Assembly (NCBI GenBank): GCA_029866155.1
Contig: JARWZW010000010.1
Coordinates: 1 to 64,000, forward strand
Origin: Caulobacter sp.
GTDB taxonomy: Bacteria; Pseudomonadota; Alphaproteobacteria; Caulobacterales; Caulobacteraceae
Direction of reading: 5' to 3'
Length of the DNA: 64,000 nucleotides
Numbering within the stretch: the stretch's first letter is position 1; each line of letters starts with the position of its first letter. A program made the position numbers and the translations under genes. The notes under the pieces were generated by a model, which searched no databases, was not told the origin of the DNA, and saw only the letters and a list, made by a program, of their open reading frames with translations. This document shows, piece by piece, positions 1-9,254 of the stretch.

Positions 1-81
1 CATTGGGTCCAGCAGGAAGCACCAGAGGCTGTGAATGAGCGCATGGGCGCCTGGCTGAAGTCTCGCGCCCTCGCTCCCTGA
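1..81 (+). CDS. Alpha/beta hydrolase, C-terminal end (partial)
   Basis: Only the last 26 codons are inside the window, ending at TGA 79-81. The peptide begins HWVQQEAPEAVN and ends in a short helix. The His followed by Val-Gln-x-Glu-x-Pro is the usual context of the catalytic histidine near the C-terminus of haloalkane-dehalogenase or epoxide-hydrolase-like alpha/beta hydrolases. The nucleophile and acid residues lie outside the window, so the substrate cannot be inferred. Confidence 0.65.
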   Translation, partial: HWVQQEAPEAVNERMGAWLKSRALAP

Positions 82-108
82 ATGGAGCCGCCGCGAAACC
101 TGTCGAAA

Positions 109-147
109 GCGAAAGCAAAAAGGCCCCGGAGATCGCTCTCCGGGGCC
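109..147 (-). terminator. Rho-independent terminator of the exbB-exbD-tonB operon
   Basis: An 11-bp perfect GC-rich stem (122-132 with 137-147) closes a 4-base loop. Read on the minus strand it is followed by a run of five T (117-121) and further T-rich sequence. It lies just past the tonB stop and is therefore best assigned to that operon. On the plus strand there is no T-tract, so it is a weaker terminator for the hydrolase. Confidence 0.8.
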
Positions 148-175
148 CTGATGTATGGGCCAGCTGGCCTGTTCA

Positions 176-898
176 TCATCCTTCAGGGATGCGGAACACG
201 ATCGGGATACGAACCGTACCCCCTTCAACCGGACTACCATCGGCCCGCTTCGGCTTCATCCTGAAGCGCGTGGACAGCTTGATTGCGGCATCGCCGAAAC
301 CATAGTCCGCCGGACTTTCCGAAACCACCGAGCAGCCGATCACTGTGCCATTGGCCTTGACCGAACAGCTGATCGTCGCCCTGCCATCCACTTCCTGACG
401 CAGAGCGCGGTCAGGGTAGTATCTGGCTACGTCGTCGCCCGAAGGCTTGCGGTCCCAGGTCGGGTTCTCGATGACCGGGTTACGCGGCGGCGCAGGCGGA
501 GCCGGGGGCGCGACCACCGGCGGAGCCGGAGGTTGCGGCTTGGGATCCGGCACAGGCGGGATCGGAAGCGGCGGCGGAGGAGGAACGTCGTTCGGTACAT
601 CAACCGGCGGACGCGGCTGCACCTTGGCCGGCGGCGGAGGCTTATCCGTCGGGGGCGGGGGCGGCGGCGGCGGCGGCGGAGGCGGCGGCGGCTTGATCAG
701 CTGCGTGTCGAGCTTCTCGTCCTCAAAGGCGCGCTCCTTGATGGTGAAGCGCATCTTGTAGAGGTAGAGAACCAGCCCGGCATGCAGCAGGACAACGATG
801 CTGACTGCTGCGAACCAGGCCACAGGGCTGGTTCTTGGCTTGGGCGCATCGAACGGATTGTGAATGGGCCTGGCCAGGTCTTGTGTTTGATCTGACAT
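176..898 (-). CDS. tonB: Energy transducer TonB
   Basis: This periplasm-spanning protein couples the proton-motive force harvested by ExbB/ExbD to TonB-dependent outer-membrane receptors. A short cytoplasmic N-terminus is followed by one membrane helix (about residues 26-46). Then comes a long Pro-rich spacer with an uninterrupted run of 14 prolines, and a C-terminal TonB domain of about 80 residues ending in VRIPIVFRIPEG. I chose ATG 896-898. A GTG at 905-907, overlapping the exbD stop, would add three residues; a GGGTGG-like ribosome site precedes both. It is the last gene of the operon and the terminator at 109-147 follows. TonB length varies with the spacer, and about 240 residues is normal. 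The high-Caulobacterales TonB receptor load makes this a core nutrient-uptake component (inference). Confidence 0.93.
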   Translation of the reverse strand: MSDQTQDLARPIHNPFDAPKPRTSPVAWFAAVSIVVLLHAGLVLYLYKMRFTIKERAFEDEKLDTQLIKPPPPPPPPPPPPPPTDKPPPPAKVQPRPPVDVPNDVPPPPPLPIPPVPDPKPQPPAPPVVAPPAPPAPPRNPVIENPTWDRKPSGDDVARYYPDRALRQEVDGRATISCSVKANGTVIGCSVVSESPADYGFGDAAIKLSTRFRMKPKRADGSPVEGGTVRIPIVFRIPEG

Positions 899-903
899 GA
901 GCG

Positions 904-1353
904 TCACCCACCCGCAGCTCGACTGTCGTCCTGACCGATCAGAGCGACGCTGTAGAAACCATTGTCCTGCAGCGCGTTCATGACCTGCATGAAGGCCCCG
1001 TAACGGGTCTCCTTGTCAGCCCGAATGAAGATCCGTTCCTTGGTCGGATCCCGTTTGCCGACCTGCTTGCGCAGATCTTCGCCAATCACGGCCAGATCGG
1101 TCGGGAAGTCGCCGATATAGATGGCGCCGCCTTTCTGGATCGAAATGTAGATCGGCTTCGGCGGGTTCTGTCGAGGCTTGGCCACCGCAGCGGGCAGCTT
1201 CAGCTCGACATTCACGCTGGCAAGCGGCGCAGCCACCATGAAGATGATCAGAAGGACCAGCATGACGTCCACGAAGGGCGTAACGTTGATCTCGCTGTTC
1301 TGTTCAACCTGGTACCTGCCGCCGCCGCCGGAGCCTGCGAGTTTGGCGGCCAT
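904..1353 (-). CDS. exbD: Biopolymer transporter ExbD (TolR/ExbD family)
   Basis: ExbD is the proton-channel partner of ExbB in the TonB energising complex of the inner membrane. The 149-residue protein has a short N-terminus, one membrane helix at about residues 28-47 and a periplasmic ExbD/TolR domain. Asp29 at the start of the helix, within NVTPFVDVMLVLLIIFM, matches the essential membrane aspartate of the family. The gene sits 5 bases after exbB and its stop overlaps the GTG codon upstream of tonB, which fits translational coupling. TolR is the alternative family member, but the tonB neighbour and the absence of tolA or tolB favour ExbD. Confidence 0.93.
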   Translation of the reverse strand: MAAKLAGSGGGGRYQVEQNSEINVTPFVDVMLVLLIIFMVAAPLASVNVELKLPAAVAKPRQNPPKPIYISIQKGGAIYIGDFPTDLAVIGEDLRKQVGKRDPTKERIFIRADKETRYGAFMQVMNALQDNGFYSVALIGQDDSRAAGG

Positions 1354-1358
1354 CTGGA

Positions 1359-2246
1359 TTAGGCCCCCTTGTCGAGCTGCCGCGAAATGGCGTTCATCAG
1401 TTCAGCGTTGAAACCGTCCGAGCGGGTGCCGTACGCAGAAACCTGCGTCTGGAAGTAGTTGTAGAAGATAACCGCAGGGATAGCCGCGAACAGACCGATA
1501 CCGGTAGCCAGCAGGGCCTCGGCGATGCCGGGAGCCACAACGGCGAGGTTGGTCGTATTGGTGTTCGCAATGCCGATGAAGGAGTTCATGATCCCGTAGA
1601 CGGTGCCGAACAGACCGATGAACGGACCGGACGAACCGACGGAAGCTAGGAACTGCATGCCACCCGAAAGGCGCTTGGCCAGGGAAGACTGAACCGCGCC
1701 AACAGCGGTCTGCGCCCGCATGATGGTGGAGTCGCGATGCTCGCCGCCGACCTGCAGACCCGCCTGGCGGGACAGCTCGACTTCGGAAGCAGCCGCAGCG
1801 GCCATGTCGGCCAGCGGGTTGCCTTCGAACTCCTCCGAGATGGCGATACGGCCCATGTCATTGATCGACTTGGCGCCGCGGAAGGCTTCGACGAAGCGGT
1901 CCGACTTGCGGTTGAGGCCGCCGAACTCAATCATCTTGGTGATCAGAAGAACCCAGCTGAATACCGAAGCCAGCATCAGGCCGATCATCACGACCTTAAC
2001 GACGGGCTCGGCGTCCATGAACATCGACACGGGCGTCAGCTTGCCGCCGTGATTCTCGATGGTCTTGGGGGCCTTGTCTTCGGTGACCGGGGCTTCCGGC
2101 GCGGCGGCGGGAGCGGCCGCAGGAGCGGCGGCTTCGGCGGCGGCGGCCGGGGGCGGAGCTTCCTGAGCGAAAGCGGGTGCACTCGCCATCAGCGCCAAGG
2201 CGCCAATCAGAGCGAGGATGGGGGTCGTTCGTTTGTTGTCGAGCAT
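1359..2246 (-). CDS. exbB: TonB-system energiser ExbB (MotA/TolQ/ExbB family)
   Basis: ExbB is the pentameric inner-membrane scaffold of the TonB motor. The 295-residue product has a predicted signal peptide ending ASAPAFA (about residue 27) and an Ala/Pro-rich periplasmic stretch. Three membrane helices and the TolQ core follow, including FIGLFGTVYGIMNSF and a GIGLFAAIPAVIFYNYF-type last helix. The extended, cleavable N-terminus is the long ExbB form common in alphaproteobacteria. ATG 2244-2246 is preceded by an AGGA-type site. It is first in the operon, so the promoter should lie in 2247-2470. Confidence 0.93.
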   Translation of the reverse strand: MLDNKRTTPILALIGALALMASAPAFAQEAPPPAAAAEAAAPAAAPAAAPEAPVTEDKAPKTIENHGGKLTPVSMFMDAEPVVKVVMIGLMLASVFSWVLLITKMIEFGGLNRKSDRFVEAFRGAKSINDMGRIAISEEFEGNPLADMAAAAASEVELSRQAGLQVGGEHRDSTIMRAQTAVGAVQSSLAKRLSGGMQFLASVGSSGPFIGLFGTVYGIMNSFIGIANTNTTNLAVVAPGIAEALLATGIGLFAAIPAVIFYNYFQTQVSAYGTRSDGFNAELMNAISRQLDKGA

Positions 2247-2722
2247 CTTTCGCCAGTTCCTGCTTGGTCTAGCACTTTATGGACAGAAGGGCTGTCACGC
2301 GTGAGCGCTCCAACCCTAGACTAATTATTTCCACCGCGTGAACCGGGATTAGCTCCCGCGGTAGTCGATTTTCTCAGCGCTCGACCCGCCACGCGACCCC
2401 AGGGTTTAAAGACCCTGGACGCGTCCCGAAGGCGCACGCCAACCACTCGGTCCGAAGACCTCATAGCTTCAACGCCGAGTTAGACTTGGCGCAGGGGCCC
2501 TTTGGCAACCCCTTTTTGCATCGTCAAGATGCCCCGGAAACATGAATTTCCCCCTAAAGGGCGACTGAAGGGAGTTTATGTTGCGGCGCAGCATCCGGAA
2601 GTCATGAGGCTCCGCACGATTTTCCCTTTGAGGGTGAAAAGGCATATTGCAGCGCAGCATCGAAAGCGCCGTTCGCGCCTCGGGCGACCGCGCTCTGCAC
2701 TGCTCGCTTTTAAGGAGGAGTA
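2247..2722. other. Intergenic region upstream of exbB with no convincing gene
   Basis: The reading frames here run through the tRNA and lack family features, so I annotate no protein. Visible structure: a 7-bp hairpin at 2399-2418 (CCAGGGT / ACCCTGG), and two TGC-N3-GCA motifs at 2582-2590 and 2648-2656, each followed by GCATC. The exbB promoter must be here on the minus strand, but I see no clear -35/-10 pair. A small RNA on either strand cannot be excluded. Confidence 0.5.
2582..2656. promoter_or_regulatory. Two TGC-N3-GCA dyads (PhaR-like motif)
   Basis: TGCGGCGCA (2582-2590) and TGCAGCGCA (2648-2656) are 66 bases apart and share the flanks T on the left and GCATC on the right. TGC-N3-GCA is the core of sites described for the polyhydroxyalkanoate regulator PhaR in alphaproteobacteria. 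That assignment is inference; no phasin or pha gene is adjacent. Confidence 0.25.
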
Positions 2723-2798
2723 TGGTGCCTGGGGGCGGATTCGAACCACCGACACGCGGATTTTCAATCCGCTGCTCTACCAACTGAGCTACCCAGGC
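2723..2798 (-). tRNA. tRNA-Phe (anticodon GAA)
   Basis: The minus strand folds into a full 76-base cloverleaf including an encoded CCA. It has a 7-bp acceptor stem GCCTGGG/CCCAGGC, the D-arm AGCTCAGTTGGTAGAGC, the anticodon stem GCGGA/TCCGC with loop TTGAAAA (GAA), and the T-arm with GGTTCGAATCC. It follows yacG in the same orientation. Confidence 0.97.
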
Positions 2799-2888
2799 CC
2801 GGGCCGCAGGGGGCCGCCCTCGCGGGAGACGGGTCTATAGAAGAGGCCATCGGGCAAGTCCAGATGGCCAAGCGTGGATTTATCCGGA

Positions 2889-3059
2889 TTATTCCGAACG
2901 TCTGCCCTCTTCGGGATCGATGGATTCGTCATCCAGTCCAGGGATGGCGTAGGTCCCCGCCAGCCAGCGATGCAGATCAACATCAGCGCAGCGCCTCGAA
3001 CAAAATGGCCGATCGGACTCCACCGAGGGCTTGCCGCAGACAGGGCAGGGTCTGCTCAT
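2889..3059 (-). CDS. yacG: DNA gyrase inhibitor YacG (zinc-finger protein)
   Basis: This 56-residue protein starts [16 protein letters not shown]. Its zinc site is C-P-V-C at residues 5-8 and C-S-R-R-C at residues 20-24, followed by the family's D-L-x-x-W-L-x-G-x-Y-x-I-P signature ([15 protein letters not shown]) and an acidic tail. In E. coli YacG binds GyrB and inhibits gyrase. The ATG at 3057-3059 overlaps the stop of the upstream RNase gene in an ATGA arrangement, so it is translationally coupled. It is the last gene of the infA-maf-rng-yacG run. Confidence 0.93.
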   Translation of the reverse strand: MSRPCPVCGKPSVESDRPFCSRRCADVDLHRWLAGTYAIPGLDDESIDPEEGRRSE

Positions 3060-4099
3060 CGGCTGATCACCTCAAGCCGATCGACCGGCCAGCTGGGCTC
3101 GACGGCCAAGGATATTCTCGCGCCCAAACGTTCCCGAAGCCACGCAGCGAGTCCCTCGAAGGCCATTGCCACATCCTGCCGACACCGGGCTTCCAGTTGG
3201 GCCGCCGGCGCGATTCGTCCGGCATCTTCGACGCGCCTTGCCAGCTGCAGGGCCGCTGAAAGCGGCGTCAGTGATCCACGGCTATCAGCCAGACGGTCAA
3301 GGACCGGGCTGCGCCGACGCGGAATGGTCATTTCCAGGGTGCCGAACCGACTGATCTGACTGATGGCGACACCCGGATTATCACCGGCGAAGGCTGCACG
3401 AGCCGCAGCCAGGATCGCCGCGCCGTCATGGCCACGACCGGCCAGGTCGAAGACCACAAGCCCACCCAGCCCCTTCAGCCTTAGCAGCCGGGCCGCCACG
3501 CTGATGGCGCCCAGATTGGCCTGGCGGGAGACCCGCTTGGAATCCCCCCCCGCCATCTGGCCTGTATCCACATCGACGGCCGTCAGGGCGCGGGTCGGCT
3601 CGACCGCGACATTGCCCCCGCCTGGCAGTCCGTGGACTTGCTGCAAAACCTCGGATTCCGCTTCATCGGCGATTCGACGGGCTTCCCGACCGGTAACAAG
3701 CGTTTCGGTCCGGGCCAGCAGGGCCAGCTCGGCTTCAAGCGAGGGTCCGGCCTGGAGAAGCTGGGGCTCCCCCCACGCCTCCCCCAGCCACCAGGCCGTG
3801 GCAAGCTTGCCCCTGCGTGATTCAGCGCGGATCTCGATCTCGACCGAAGCGCCCCTCACCGGTCGTGGAAGATCGGCGCGCAGCGGCAGGAGCGCCTGGG
3901 CCCCGTCGGGAAGATCCAGAAAGGCCGAGGCGAAGGCTGATTCGACGGATCGGACACGGGCGATGCTGCGCGCGCCCAGCTGCAGGGCCGGAGGGTCGCC
4001 GTCACGACTGATCAGAAGCCGTTCGGGTCGACCGTCCAGCGTCACCACGCCCCGCATCTCGCCGGCGCTCCGGTCAAGATAGGCTGCGCGGCGGCTCAT
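3056..4099 (-). CDS. rng: Short ribonuclease E/G family protein
   Basis: The 347-residue protein has an S1-like N-terminal part (about residues 35-95) and an RNase E/G catalytic part. Candidate metal-binding aspartates lie in [10 protein letters not shown] (Asp176/178) and [12 protein letters not shown] (Asp218), equivalent to the DNase-I-like subdomain of RNase E. It is far shorter than E. coli RNase G (about 490 residues). It lacks the CxxC zinc-link and the small C-terminal domain, so quaternary structure and activity may differ. The start at 4097-4099 overlaps the maf stop (ATGA), and its own stop overlaps yacG. Family membership is firm; a true 5'-sensing endonuclease function is inference. 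Confidence 0.82.
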   Translation of the reverse strand: MSRRAAYLDRSAGEMRGVVTLDGRPERLLISRDGDPPALQLGARSIARVRSVESAFASAFLDLPDGAQALLPLRADLPRPVRGASVEIEIRAESRRGKLATAWWLGEAWGEPQLLQAGPSLEAELALLARTETLVTGREARRIADEAESEVLQQVHGLPGGGNVAVEPTRALTAVDVDTGQMAGGDSKRVSRQANLGAISVAARLLRLKGLGGLVVFDLAGRGHDGAAILAAARAAFAGDNPGVAISQISRFGTLEMTIPRRRSPVLDRLADSRGSLTPLSAALQLARRVEDAGRIAPAAQLEARCRQDVAMAFEGLAAWLRERLGARISLAVEPSWPVDRLEVISR

Positions 4100-4683
4100 C
4101 CGGTCCACCCAAGGCCACGCAGGAGGGCGAGCGATTCGTAGAGGGGGAGCCCGACAACGCCGGTGAAGGACCCCTTCAGGTCGGTCACGAAGGCGCCGGC
4201 CCCCTGATGGATCTTGTATCCGCCCGCCGCATCTTCCCATTGCCGACTGGCGATGAATCTGTCGACTTCCTCACCCGTCAGGCGCTTGAAGGCGATCCTG
4301 CTTTCCACGACGCGGGAAGCGGACCTACCCTCGGGAGCGATGACGGTGACACCTGTCAGAACCCGATGGGCCCTGCCGGACAGAAGGCTGATCATGGCCC
4401 GGGCTTCGGACTCTTCCCGGGGCTTGCCAAGGATGCGCCGCCCGACAGCCACCAGGGTGTCGGCCCCCAGGATGAAGGCACCCGGATGCCGAACGGCGAC
4501 TGCAGCGGCCTTTTGGCCGGAAAGCCGGGACGCCAGTCGCCTGGGAGTTTCATCCTTCAGCGGCGTTTCGTCGATATCGGCAGGGTCGACCAGGTTAGGT
4601 TCAATCCCCGCCTGCCTCAACAGGTCCAGGCGGCGCGGGCTGGCGCTTCCCAGGACAAGGGGCGCTGGGTTGGACGCAGACAA
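4096..4683 (-). CDS. maf: Maf family nucleoside triphosphate pyrophosphatase
   Basis: Maf proteins hydrolyse non-canonical or excess NTPs to NMP and pyrophosphate in the cytoplasm; the YhdE subgroup prefers dTTP/UTP. The signature GSASPRR is at residues 12-18, the catalytic Asp is in ILGADTLVAV, and a GKP motif and a YKIHQGAGAFV segment follow. The length of 195 residues is typical. It lies 7 bases after infA and overlaps the RNase gene by 4 bases. Subgroup (YhdE versus YceF) is not settled by eye. Confidence 0.9.
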   Translation of the reverse strand: MSASNPAPLVLGSASPRRLDLLRQAGIEPNLVDPADIDETPLKDETPRRLASRLSGQKAAAVAVRHPGAFILGADTLVAVGRRILGKPREESEARAMISLLSGRAHRVLTGVTVIAPEGRSASRVVESRIAFKRLTGEEVDRFIASRQWEDAAGGYKIHQGAGAFVTDLKGSFTGVVGLPLYESLALLRGLGWTG

Positions 4684-4690
4684 GCGCGCC

Positions 4691-4909
4691 CTACTTAAAG
4701 CGATAGGTGATACGGCCCTTGGTCAGGTCATAGGGCGTCATTTCCACCAGCACCTTGTCCCCGGCCAGGACCCGGATGCGATTCTTGCGCATCTTGCCCG
4801 CCGTGTGGGCGATGATTTCGTGGTCGTTCTCGAGCTTCACGCGAAACGTGGCGTTGGGCAGCAGTTCGCTGACGGTGCCCGGAAACTCAAGCAGTTCTTC
4901 CTTAGCCAT
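4691..4909 (-). CDS. infA: Translation initiation factor IF-1
   Basis: The 72-residue OB-fold protein starts [19 protein letters not shown] and ends in [12 protein letters not shown], which are family hallmarks. It binds the 30S A-site during initiation. I chose the ATG at 4907-4909 because it gives the canonical N-terminus and is preceded by GAGAGG. A longer frame to 4921 would add four atypical residues. It heads the infA-maf-rng-yacG run. Confidence 0.97.
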   Translation of the reverse strand: MAKEELLEFPGTVSELLPNATFRVKLENDHEIIAHTAGKMRKNRIRVLAGDKVLVEMTPYDLTKGRITYRFK

Positions 4910-4943
4910 ACGGCCTCTCAATAAAGTGGTCCGGAAAGCAATA

Positions 4944-4976
4944 CGGCCCGCGCACCTCGATTCGGGGCGCGAGCCG
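4944..4976 (-). terminator. Possible terminator between the phosphatase gene and infA
   Basis: A 10-bp stem with one mismatch (4944-4953 with 4967-4976) is extended by a CC/GG pair. On the minus strand it is followed by TATTGCTTTCC, a weak U-tract. It would separate the hisD-type operon from infA. Confidence 0.4.
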
Positions 4977-5083
4977 TAGCCCGTTGACGGGGCTTATAGC
5001 GCAGAAGGGGTCGAAAGGTCGATGGGGCGCGGCAGTCAGAGCGATTCTGGCGAATCAGGCCCGTTTCCTCAAACTCGAGACCT

Positions 5084-5548
5084 CTAACCCCCGCTCGTCA
5101 GCACCCGGCCGAATCGCCGACGGATGCGCCCATACAGCTCGTCCCTGACCTGTCGGTAGGCGTCCAGCATCTGGGACCGTGAGCCTGTCACCAGGGTCGG
5201 ATCATAGGTCGGCCAGTATTCGATCTCGACCGCCCTGCCCCGGGACAGCTCGACAGCGCGGTGCTGGGCCTGTGCGGTAAGGGAGATTACGACATCGAAA
5301 CTGTCATCCTCCAGCTGGTCAAAGGTCTTTGGCCTGTGGCCGGCCGTTTCGATGCCGAGTTCTTCCAGAACCGCCGCAGCGAAGGGGTCCATGCCCGGAT
5401 CCGACGGATCTGCCTTCAGGCCGCAGCTGTCTACAAAGATCGCCGTGCCATAGGCCCGCTTCAACAGAGCCTCGGCCATGGGAGAGCGGACCTTGTTGAA
5501 GTTGCAGGCGAAGAGCACCGCCCCGGGCGGCGTGTCCAGGCTGCTCAT
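5084..5548 (-). CDS. Low-molecular-weight protein tyrosine phosphatase-like protein
   Basis: The N-terminal P-loop [16 protein letters not shown] gives the C-x5-R-S signature of LMW phosphatases and ArsC-type arsenate reductases (Cys15, Arg21). The general-acid DP motif appears late (PTYDPT). The length of 154 residues is normal. There is no arsenic-resistance neighbour; in this lineage the gene follows UPF0262 and hisD, so a housekeeping phosphatase is more likely than arsenate reduction (inference). Its ATG overlaps the UPF0262 stop by 4 bases. Confidence 0.82.
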   Translation of the reverse strand: MSSLDTPPGAVLFACNFNKVRSPMAEALLKRAYGTAIFVDSCGLKADPSDPGMDPFAAAVLEELGIETAGHRPKTFDQLEDDSFDVVISLTAQAQHRAVELSRGRAVEIEYWPTYDPTLVTGSRSQMLDAYRQVRDELYGRIRRRFGRVLTSGG

Positions 5549-6021
5549 CCGCGCCAGTGGAGAGCGCAGATGAGGGTGAACAGACGCCTGGCTGTATCCA
5601 GATCGGTCTTGACCTTGCCTTCCAGCCTGGCCTGGAGAAGCGTCGAACCATCGTTGTGCAGGCCTCGGCGCCCCATATCGAGGGCCTCGATCTGGGACGG
5701 GGTCGAGTTGCGAATGGCCGCGTAATAGCTTTCGCAGATCATGAAGTAGTCCTTGATCACTCCACGGAAGGGCGACAGGGACAGCAGGTGGGTCTGATCC
5801 AGGTCAGGCCCGGCGATATGCATGGCCAGTCGGTTCTCGATAAGGGCGATCTTCAGACGATAGGGCCCCTCGGTGCCGCCCGAAGGCTGGAAGAAGTTGG
5901 ACTCCAGAAGATCGAAAATGGCGACCTGACGTTCCTGATCCTGGTCGCGGGAGGCCGCTCCGAGCGACTGTTCGTCAATCTCGATGCTTTCCAAGCGATG
6001 TGTGGAGCGGTCGTCAGTCAT
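5545..6021 (-). CDS. UPF0262 family protein
   Basis: This 158-residue soluble protein of unknown function belongs to UPF0262. It has a conserved acidic N-terminus (ESIEIDE), a central [17 protein letters not shown] segment and a C-terminal [15 protein letters not shown]. No catalytic motif is recognisable. It lies 25 bases downstream of hisD and overlaps the phosphatase start, so it is co-transcribed with both. The hisD-UPF0262-phosphatase order is conserved in Caulobacter. Confidence 0.85.
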   Translation of the reverse strand: MTDDRSTHRLESIEIDEQSLGAASRDQDQERQVAIFDLLESNFFQPSGGTEGPYRLKIALIENRLAMHIAGPDLDQTHLLSLSPFRGVIKDYFMICESYYAAIRNSTPSQIEALDMGRRGLHNDGSTLLQARLEGKVKTDLDTARRLFTLICALHWRG

Positions 6022-6046
6022 GAGGCAGGCGGCAGGATAGCGGGGT

Positions 6047-7330
6047 TCAGGCCGGCGGCAACCTCAAGGCTGCGGAAAGGGCGTGGGCCGGCAGCCCTTC
6101 AGCCTCCGCCAATGCGACCGTATGGGGGCCCAGCCGGCGGAATGCCGCAGCATCAGCCCGGATGATCGAGGTGCGCTTGAGGAAGTCGAACAGGGAGAGG
6201 CCGGACTGGAAGCGGGCGGCCCGGCTGGTCGGCAGCACATGGTTTGAACCGGCGACATAGTCGCCCAGCGCCTCCGGCGTGAACCTTCCCAGGAAGATGG
6301 CGCCGGCATGCCGCACCTGACTGGCGAGGCTTTCCGGATCAGCCGTGCAAAACTCCACATGTTCCGGGGCGATCTGGTTGACCAGGCCCGGGCTGGCGGA
6401 CAGGGGCGCAATGATAATCGCCCCGTGGTCGCGCCAGCTGGTGGCGGCGTCCTCGCCGGTCGAGAGGCCTGGCAGGCGCCGCAGCAAGGCCTCTGCCACG
6501 GCGTCCGCGAAGGCCTCGCTGTCGGTGATCAGGATAGATTGGGCGGCAGGATCATGCTCGGCCTGCGACAACAGGTCACCGGCGATCCATTCCGGATCAT
6601 TGTCTGAATCAGCGACCACAACGATCTCGGACGGCCCTGCCAGGGCGTCCAGACCGACAACACCATAGAGGCGACGCTTGGCGGCGGTGACATAGGCGTT
6701 GCCCGGACCGACGATCTTGTCGACCGGCGCGATCGGGCCGGCGCCATAGGCCAGGGCGGCCACGGCCTGGGCGCCGCCGATCCGCCAGATCTCCGTAACA
6801 CCGGCCTCCCGCGCCGCCGCCAGAACCGCCGGCTCCAGCCTTCCGGGCGGCGTCACCATGGCGATCCGGCCGACCCCGGCCGCCCTGGCCGGGACACAGT
6901 TCATCAGGACGGTCGAGGGATAGGCGGCCCGGCCGCCCGGAACGTAGACCCCGACCGAATCCAGCGGTCCCCAGCGCCAGCCAAGCTCCACCCCGGCCTC
7001 ATCGGTCCAGCGCTGGTCGGTCGGCCTTTGCCGCTCATGATAGGCCGCGATCCGGGCGGCGGCGAAGGCGATGGCCTCACGAACTTCTGGCTCGCATTGT
7101 GCAACGCCCGCCTCGATCTCTTCCGGCGTGACCCGAACGGTCTCGGCGGTCAGTTCCACCCGGTCAAAGCGGCGGGTAAAATCCAGCACGGCGTCCAGGC
7201 CATCGGCCTTGACCGCTGCCAGGACGGCGGCGGCGGCGGCGTCGACGTCCTCCGGGCGACCTCTCGGCTCGGCCAGGAAGGCCGTGAAGGCGGCGGAGAA
7301 ATCGGGATCGGCGTGGCGGAAACGGCGCAT
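6047..7330 (-). CDS. hisD: Histidinol dehydrogenase
   Basis: HisD carries out the last two steps of histidine synthesis, histidinol to histidine with two NAD+. The length of 427 residues is typical. Visible family motifs are [40 protein letters not shown] (zinc ligands Gln and His), IAPEHVEF (catalytic Glu-His) and [13 protein letters not shown] (zinc Asp). It lies 72 bases after the DUF2948 gene, in the same orientation. Confidence 0.97.
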   Translation of the reverse strand: MRRFRHADPDFSAAFTAFLAEPRGRPEDVDAAAAAVLAAVKADGLDAVLDFTRRFDRVELTAETVRVTPEEIEAGVAQCEPEVREAIAFAAARIAAYHERQRPTDQRWTDEAGVELGWRWGPLDSVGVYVPGGRAAYPSTVLMNCVPARAAGVGRIAMVTPPGRLEPAVLAAAREAGVTEIWRIGGAQAVAALAYGAGPIAPVDKIVGPGNAYVTAAKRRLYGVVGLDALAGPSEIVVVADSDNDPEWIAGDLLSQAEHDPAAQSILITDSEAFADAVAEALLRRLPGLSTGEDAATSWRDHGAIIIAPLSASPGLVNQIAPEHVEFCTADPESLASQVRHAGAIFLGRFTPEALGDYVAGSNHVLPTSRAARFQSGLSLFDFLKRTSIIRADAAAFRRLGPHTVALAEAEGLPAHALSAALRLPPA

Positions 7331-7402
7331 GGGGCTGACTTGGCGAGTTTGGCCGGCAGATCAAGCCCAATCACGACGCGATCGTCCGGCTGCTTGGTGC
7401 GC

Positions 7403-7855
7403 TCAGTCCTCGTGGACCGGTCTGCGGGGGGTTGGCCAGGGCTGGGAAACATCCGCCAGGACCGCATCGACGCAGTCCACGGTCAGCCGCAACTGGCCGC
7501 CGCCGGACAGGGTCAGGACGATGACTCCGCCCGGTGCTTCTCCCGGCTCGAAGTCCAGGCTCAGCACGGAGACCACCGCATCCGGCGCATCCCGGCGCAG
7601 GCGCTGGCTCTTCACCGCCAGCACGTCGTTGATCTGCAGACCGGTCCGCACCCGCTCGCCACGCTGCGCGCCCTTGCGGCCACCCGCCTCCCAGCGAAAC
7701 CGGTTCAGGGCCAGAGTCAGGCTGCGGCCTCCGGGCGCCAGGATTATGTCGCCGACCCGCGCCACGGCGTCCTGCAAGGCGGCAGAGATGACCGCCAGGT
7801 CCTCTGCATCCTGGGCCAGAAGCCTCAACCCGCCTGCTCCACCCTGCCTGCTCAT
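7403..7855 (-). CDS. DUF2948 family protein
   Basis: The 150-residue soluble protein starts [20 protein letters not shown] and has the DUF2948 pattern. An early [25 protein letters not shown] helix precedes beta-rich segments with NRFRWE and a late [14 protein letters not shown]. Its function is unknown. The start overlaps the murA stop (ATGA, 7852-7855), so it is translationally coupled to murA and lies upstream of hisD. Confidence 0.88.
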   Translation of the reverse strand: MSRQGGAGGLRLLAQDAEDLAVISAALQDAVARVGDIILAPGGRSLTLALNRFRWEAGGRKGAQRGERVRTGLQINDVLAVKSQRLRRDAPDAVVSVLSLDFEPGEAPGGVIVLTLSGGGQLRLTVDCVDAVLADVSQPWPTPRRPVHED

Positions 7856-9141
7856 TCGTCGGCCGAACCAGCGCCCTTGATGCGGCGTACATTGGCGCCG
7901 CAGGCATTGAGCTTTTCTTCCAGCCGCTCGAACCCTCGGTCCAGGTGATAGACCCGGCTGACTCTGGTCGATCCCCGGGCGGCCAGGGCGGCGATGACCA
8001 GGCTGACCGAGGCCCGCAGATCTGTGGCCATGACCTGGGCGCCTTCCAGGTGATCGACGCCCTGGACCCGGGCCTCGCCGCCCGAAACGGCGATATCGGC
8101 GCCCAGGCGGGCCAGCTCCGGGGCATGCATGAAGCGGTTCTCGAAGATGGTCTCGCGAATCACGCTCTCCCCGTCGGCCAGGGTCATCAGGGCCATGAAC
8201 TGGGCCTGCAGGTCGGTGGCGAAACCCGGATAGGGGGCGGTGTCGATGTCCACAGACTTCAGCCGCGCGCCGTTCCGGCGGATGATCACCCCGTCCAGGG
8301 TCCGCTCGACTCCGACGCCAGCCTCTTCCAGCTTGACCAGCAGGGCCTCGATCAGGTCCGGCCGGGTGTTGGTCAGCCGCACCTCGCCGCCGGCCATGGC
8401 GGCCGCAACGGCATAGGTCCCCGCCTCGATCCTGTCGGAGATGACGGCGTGGGTGGTCCCGCCCAGCCGGTCAACGCCGGTGATCAGGATTGTCGGGCTG
8501 CCGGCCCCGCTGATCCGCGCGCCCATGGCGTTGAGGCAGATGGCCAGATCCTCGATCTCGGGCTCGCAGGCGGCATTGTTCAGCACCGTCTCGCCCCGGG
8601 CCAGGACCGCCGCCAGCATGGCGTGCTCCGTCGCCCCTACCGATACAAAGGGAAAGGTGATCTCTGCTCCCCTCAGGCCCCGTGGCGCCTGGGCATAGAC
8701 ATAGCCCTCATGCAGGTCGATCTGGGCGCCAAGCGCCTCGATGGCCCTCAGATGCAGGTCCACCGGGCGGGCCCCGATGGTGCAGCCGCCGGGCAGGGAG
8801 ACCTTGGCCTGGCCATTGCGGGCGACCAGGGGACCAAGGACGTTGAAACTGGCCCGCATCTGGCGGACCAGGTCATAGGGCGCAAAATGGCTGAGGATTT
8901 CAGGGGTGTGGAGCAGGGTCTCAGGCCCCGCCTCGCCGTCCCGCTCCTCGATCCGGGTTCCCAGATGCTGCATCAGCTTGCCCAGGAACCGGGTGTCGGC
9001 CAGGCGGGGCATGTTGGTCAGGCGCAGGGGCTCATCGGTCAGCAGACTGGCGACCATCAGCTTGATGGCCGAATTCTTGGCGCCGCTGATCGGGATTTCC
9101 CCGTTCAGCGTGGCGCCGCCCACGATGGCGATGCTGTCCAT
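7852..9141 (-). CDS. murA: UDP-N-acetylglucosamine 1-carboxyvinyltransferase
   Basis: MurA transfers enolpyruvate from PEP to UDP-GlcNAc, the first committed step of peptidoglycan synthesis. The length is 429 residues. Lys22-Asn23 lie in [12 protein letters not shown]. The fosfomycin-target Cys120 is present in [17 protein letters not shown], and an internally repeated EPSP-synthase fold is evident. ATG 9139-9141 gives the canonical MDSIAIVGG start. It heads the murA-DUF2948-hisD-UPF0262-phosphatase series. Confidence 0.97.
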   Translation of the reverse strand: MDSIAIVGGATLNGEIPISGAKNSAIKLMVASLLTDEPLRLTNMPRLADTRFLGKLMQHLGTRIEERDGEAGPETLLHTPEILSHFAPYDLVRQMRASFNVLGPLVARNGQAKVSLPGGCTIGARPVDLHLRAIEALGAQIDLHEGYVYAQAPRGLRGAEITFPFVSVGATEHAMLAAVLARGETVLNNAACEPEIEDLAICLNAMGARISGAGSPTILITGVDRLGGTTHAVISDRIEAGTYAVAAAMAGGEVRLTNTRPDLIEALLVKLEEAGVGVERTLDGVIIRRNGARLKSVDIDTAPYPGFATDLQAQFMALMTLADGESVIRETIFENRFMHAPELARLGADIAVSGGEARVQGVDHLEGAQVMATDLRASVSLVIAALAARGSTRVSRVYHLDRGFERLEEKLNACGANVRRIKGAGSADE

Positions 9142-9254
9142 CCATCCCCTCTAGATCTGCAACGCGGCGGTGCTCGCCCCGGCCAAACTCATCTGTGGTC
9201 GGCGGCATAGCGGGCGCAAGGCCCCGGCGCCAGTGAGCCAGGGTCAATTCCCCG

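Noticed and set aside
155-895. Long plus-strand frames opposite tonB, rich in Arg or Gly
   Set aside because: They are antisense shadows of the Pro-rich TonB spacer; the poly-Gly and poly-Arg content is the complement of CCN proline codons.
2502-2840. Plus-strand frame through the tRNA-Phe gene
   Set aside because: It reads across the tRNA cloverleaf, has no family motif and no ribosome site.
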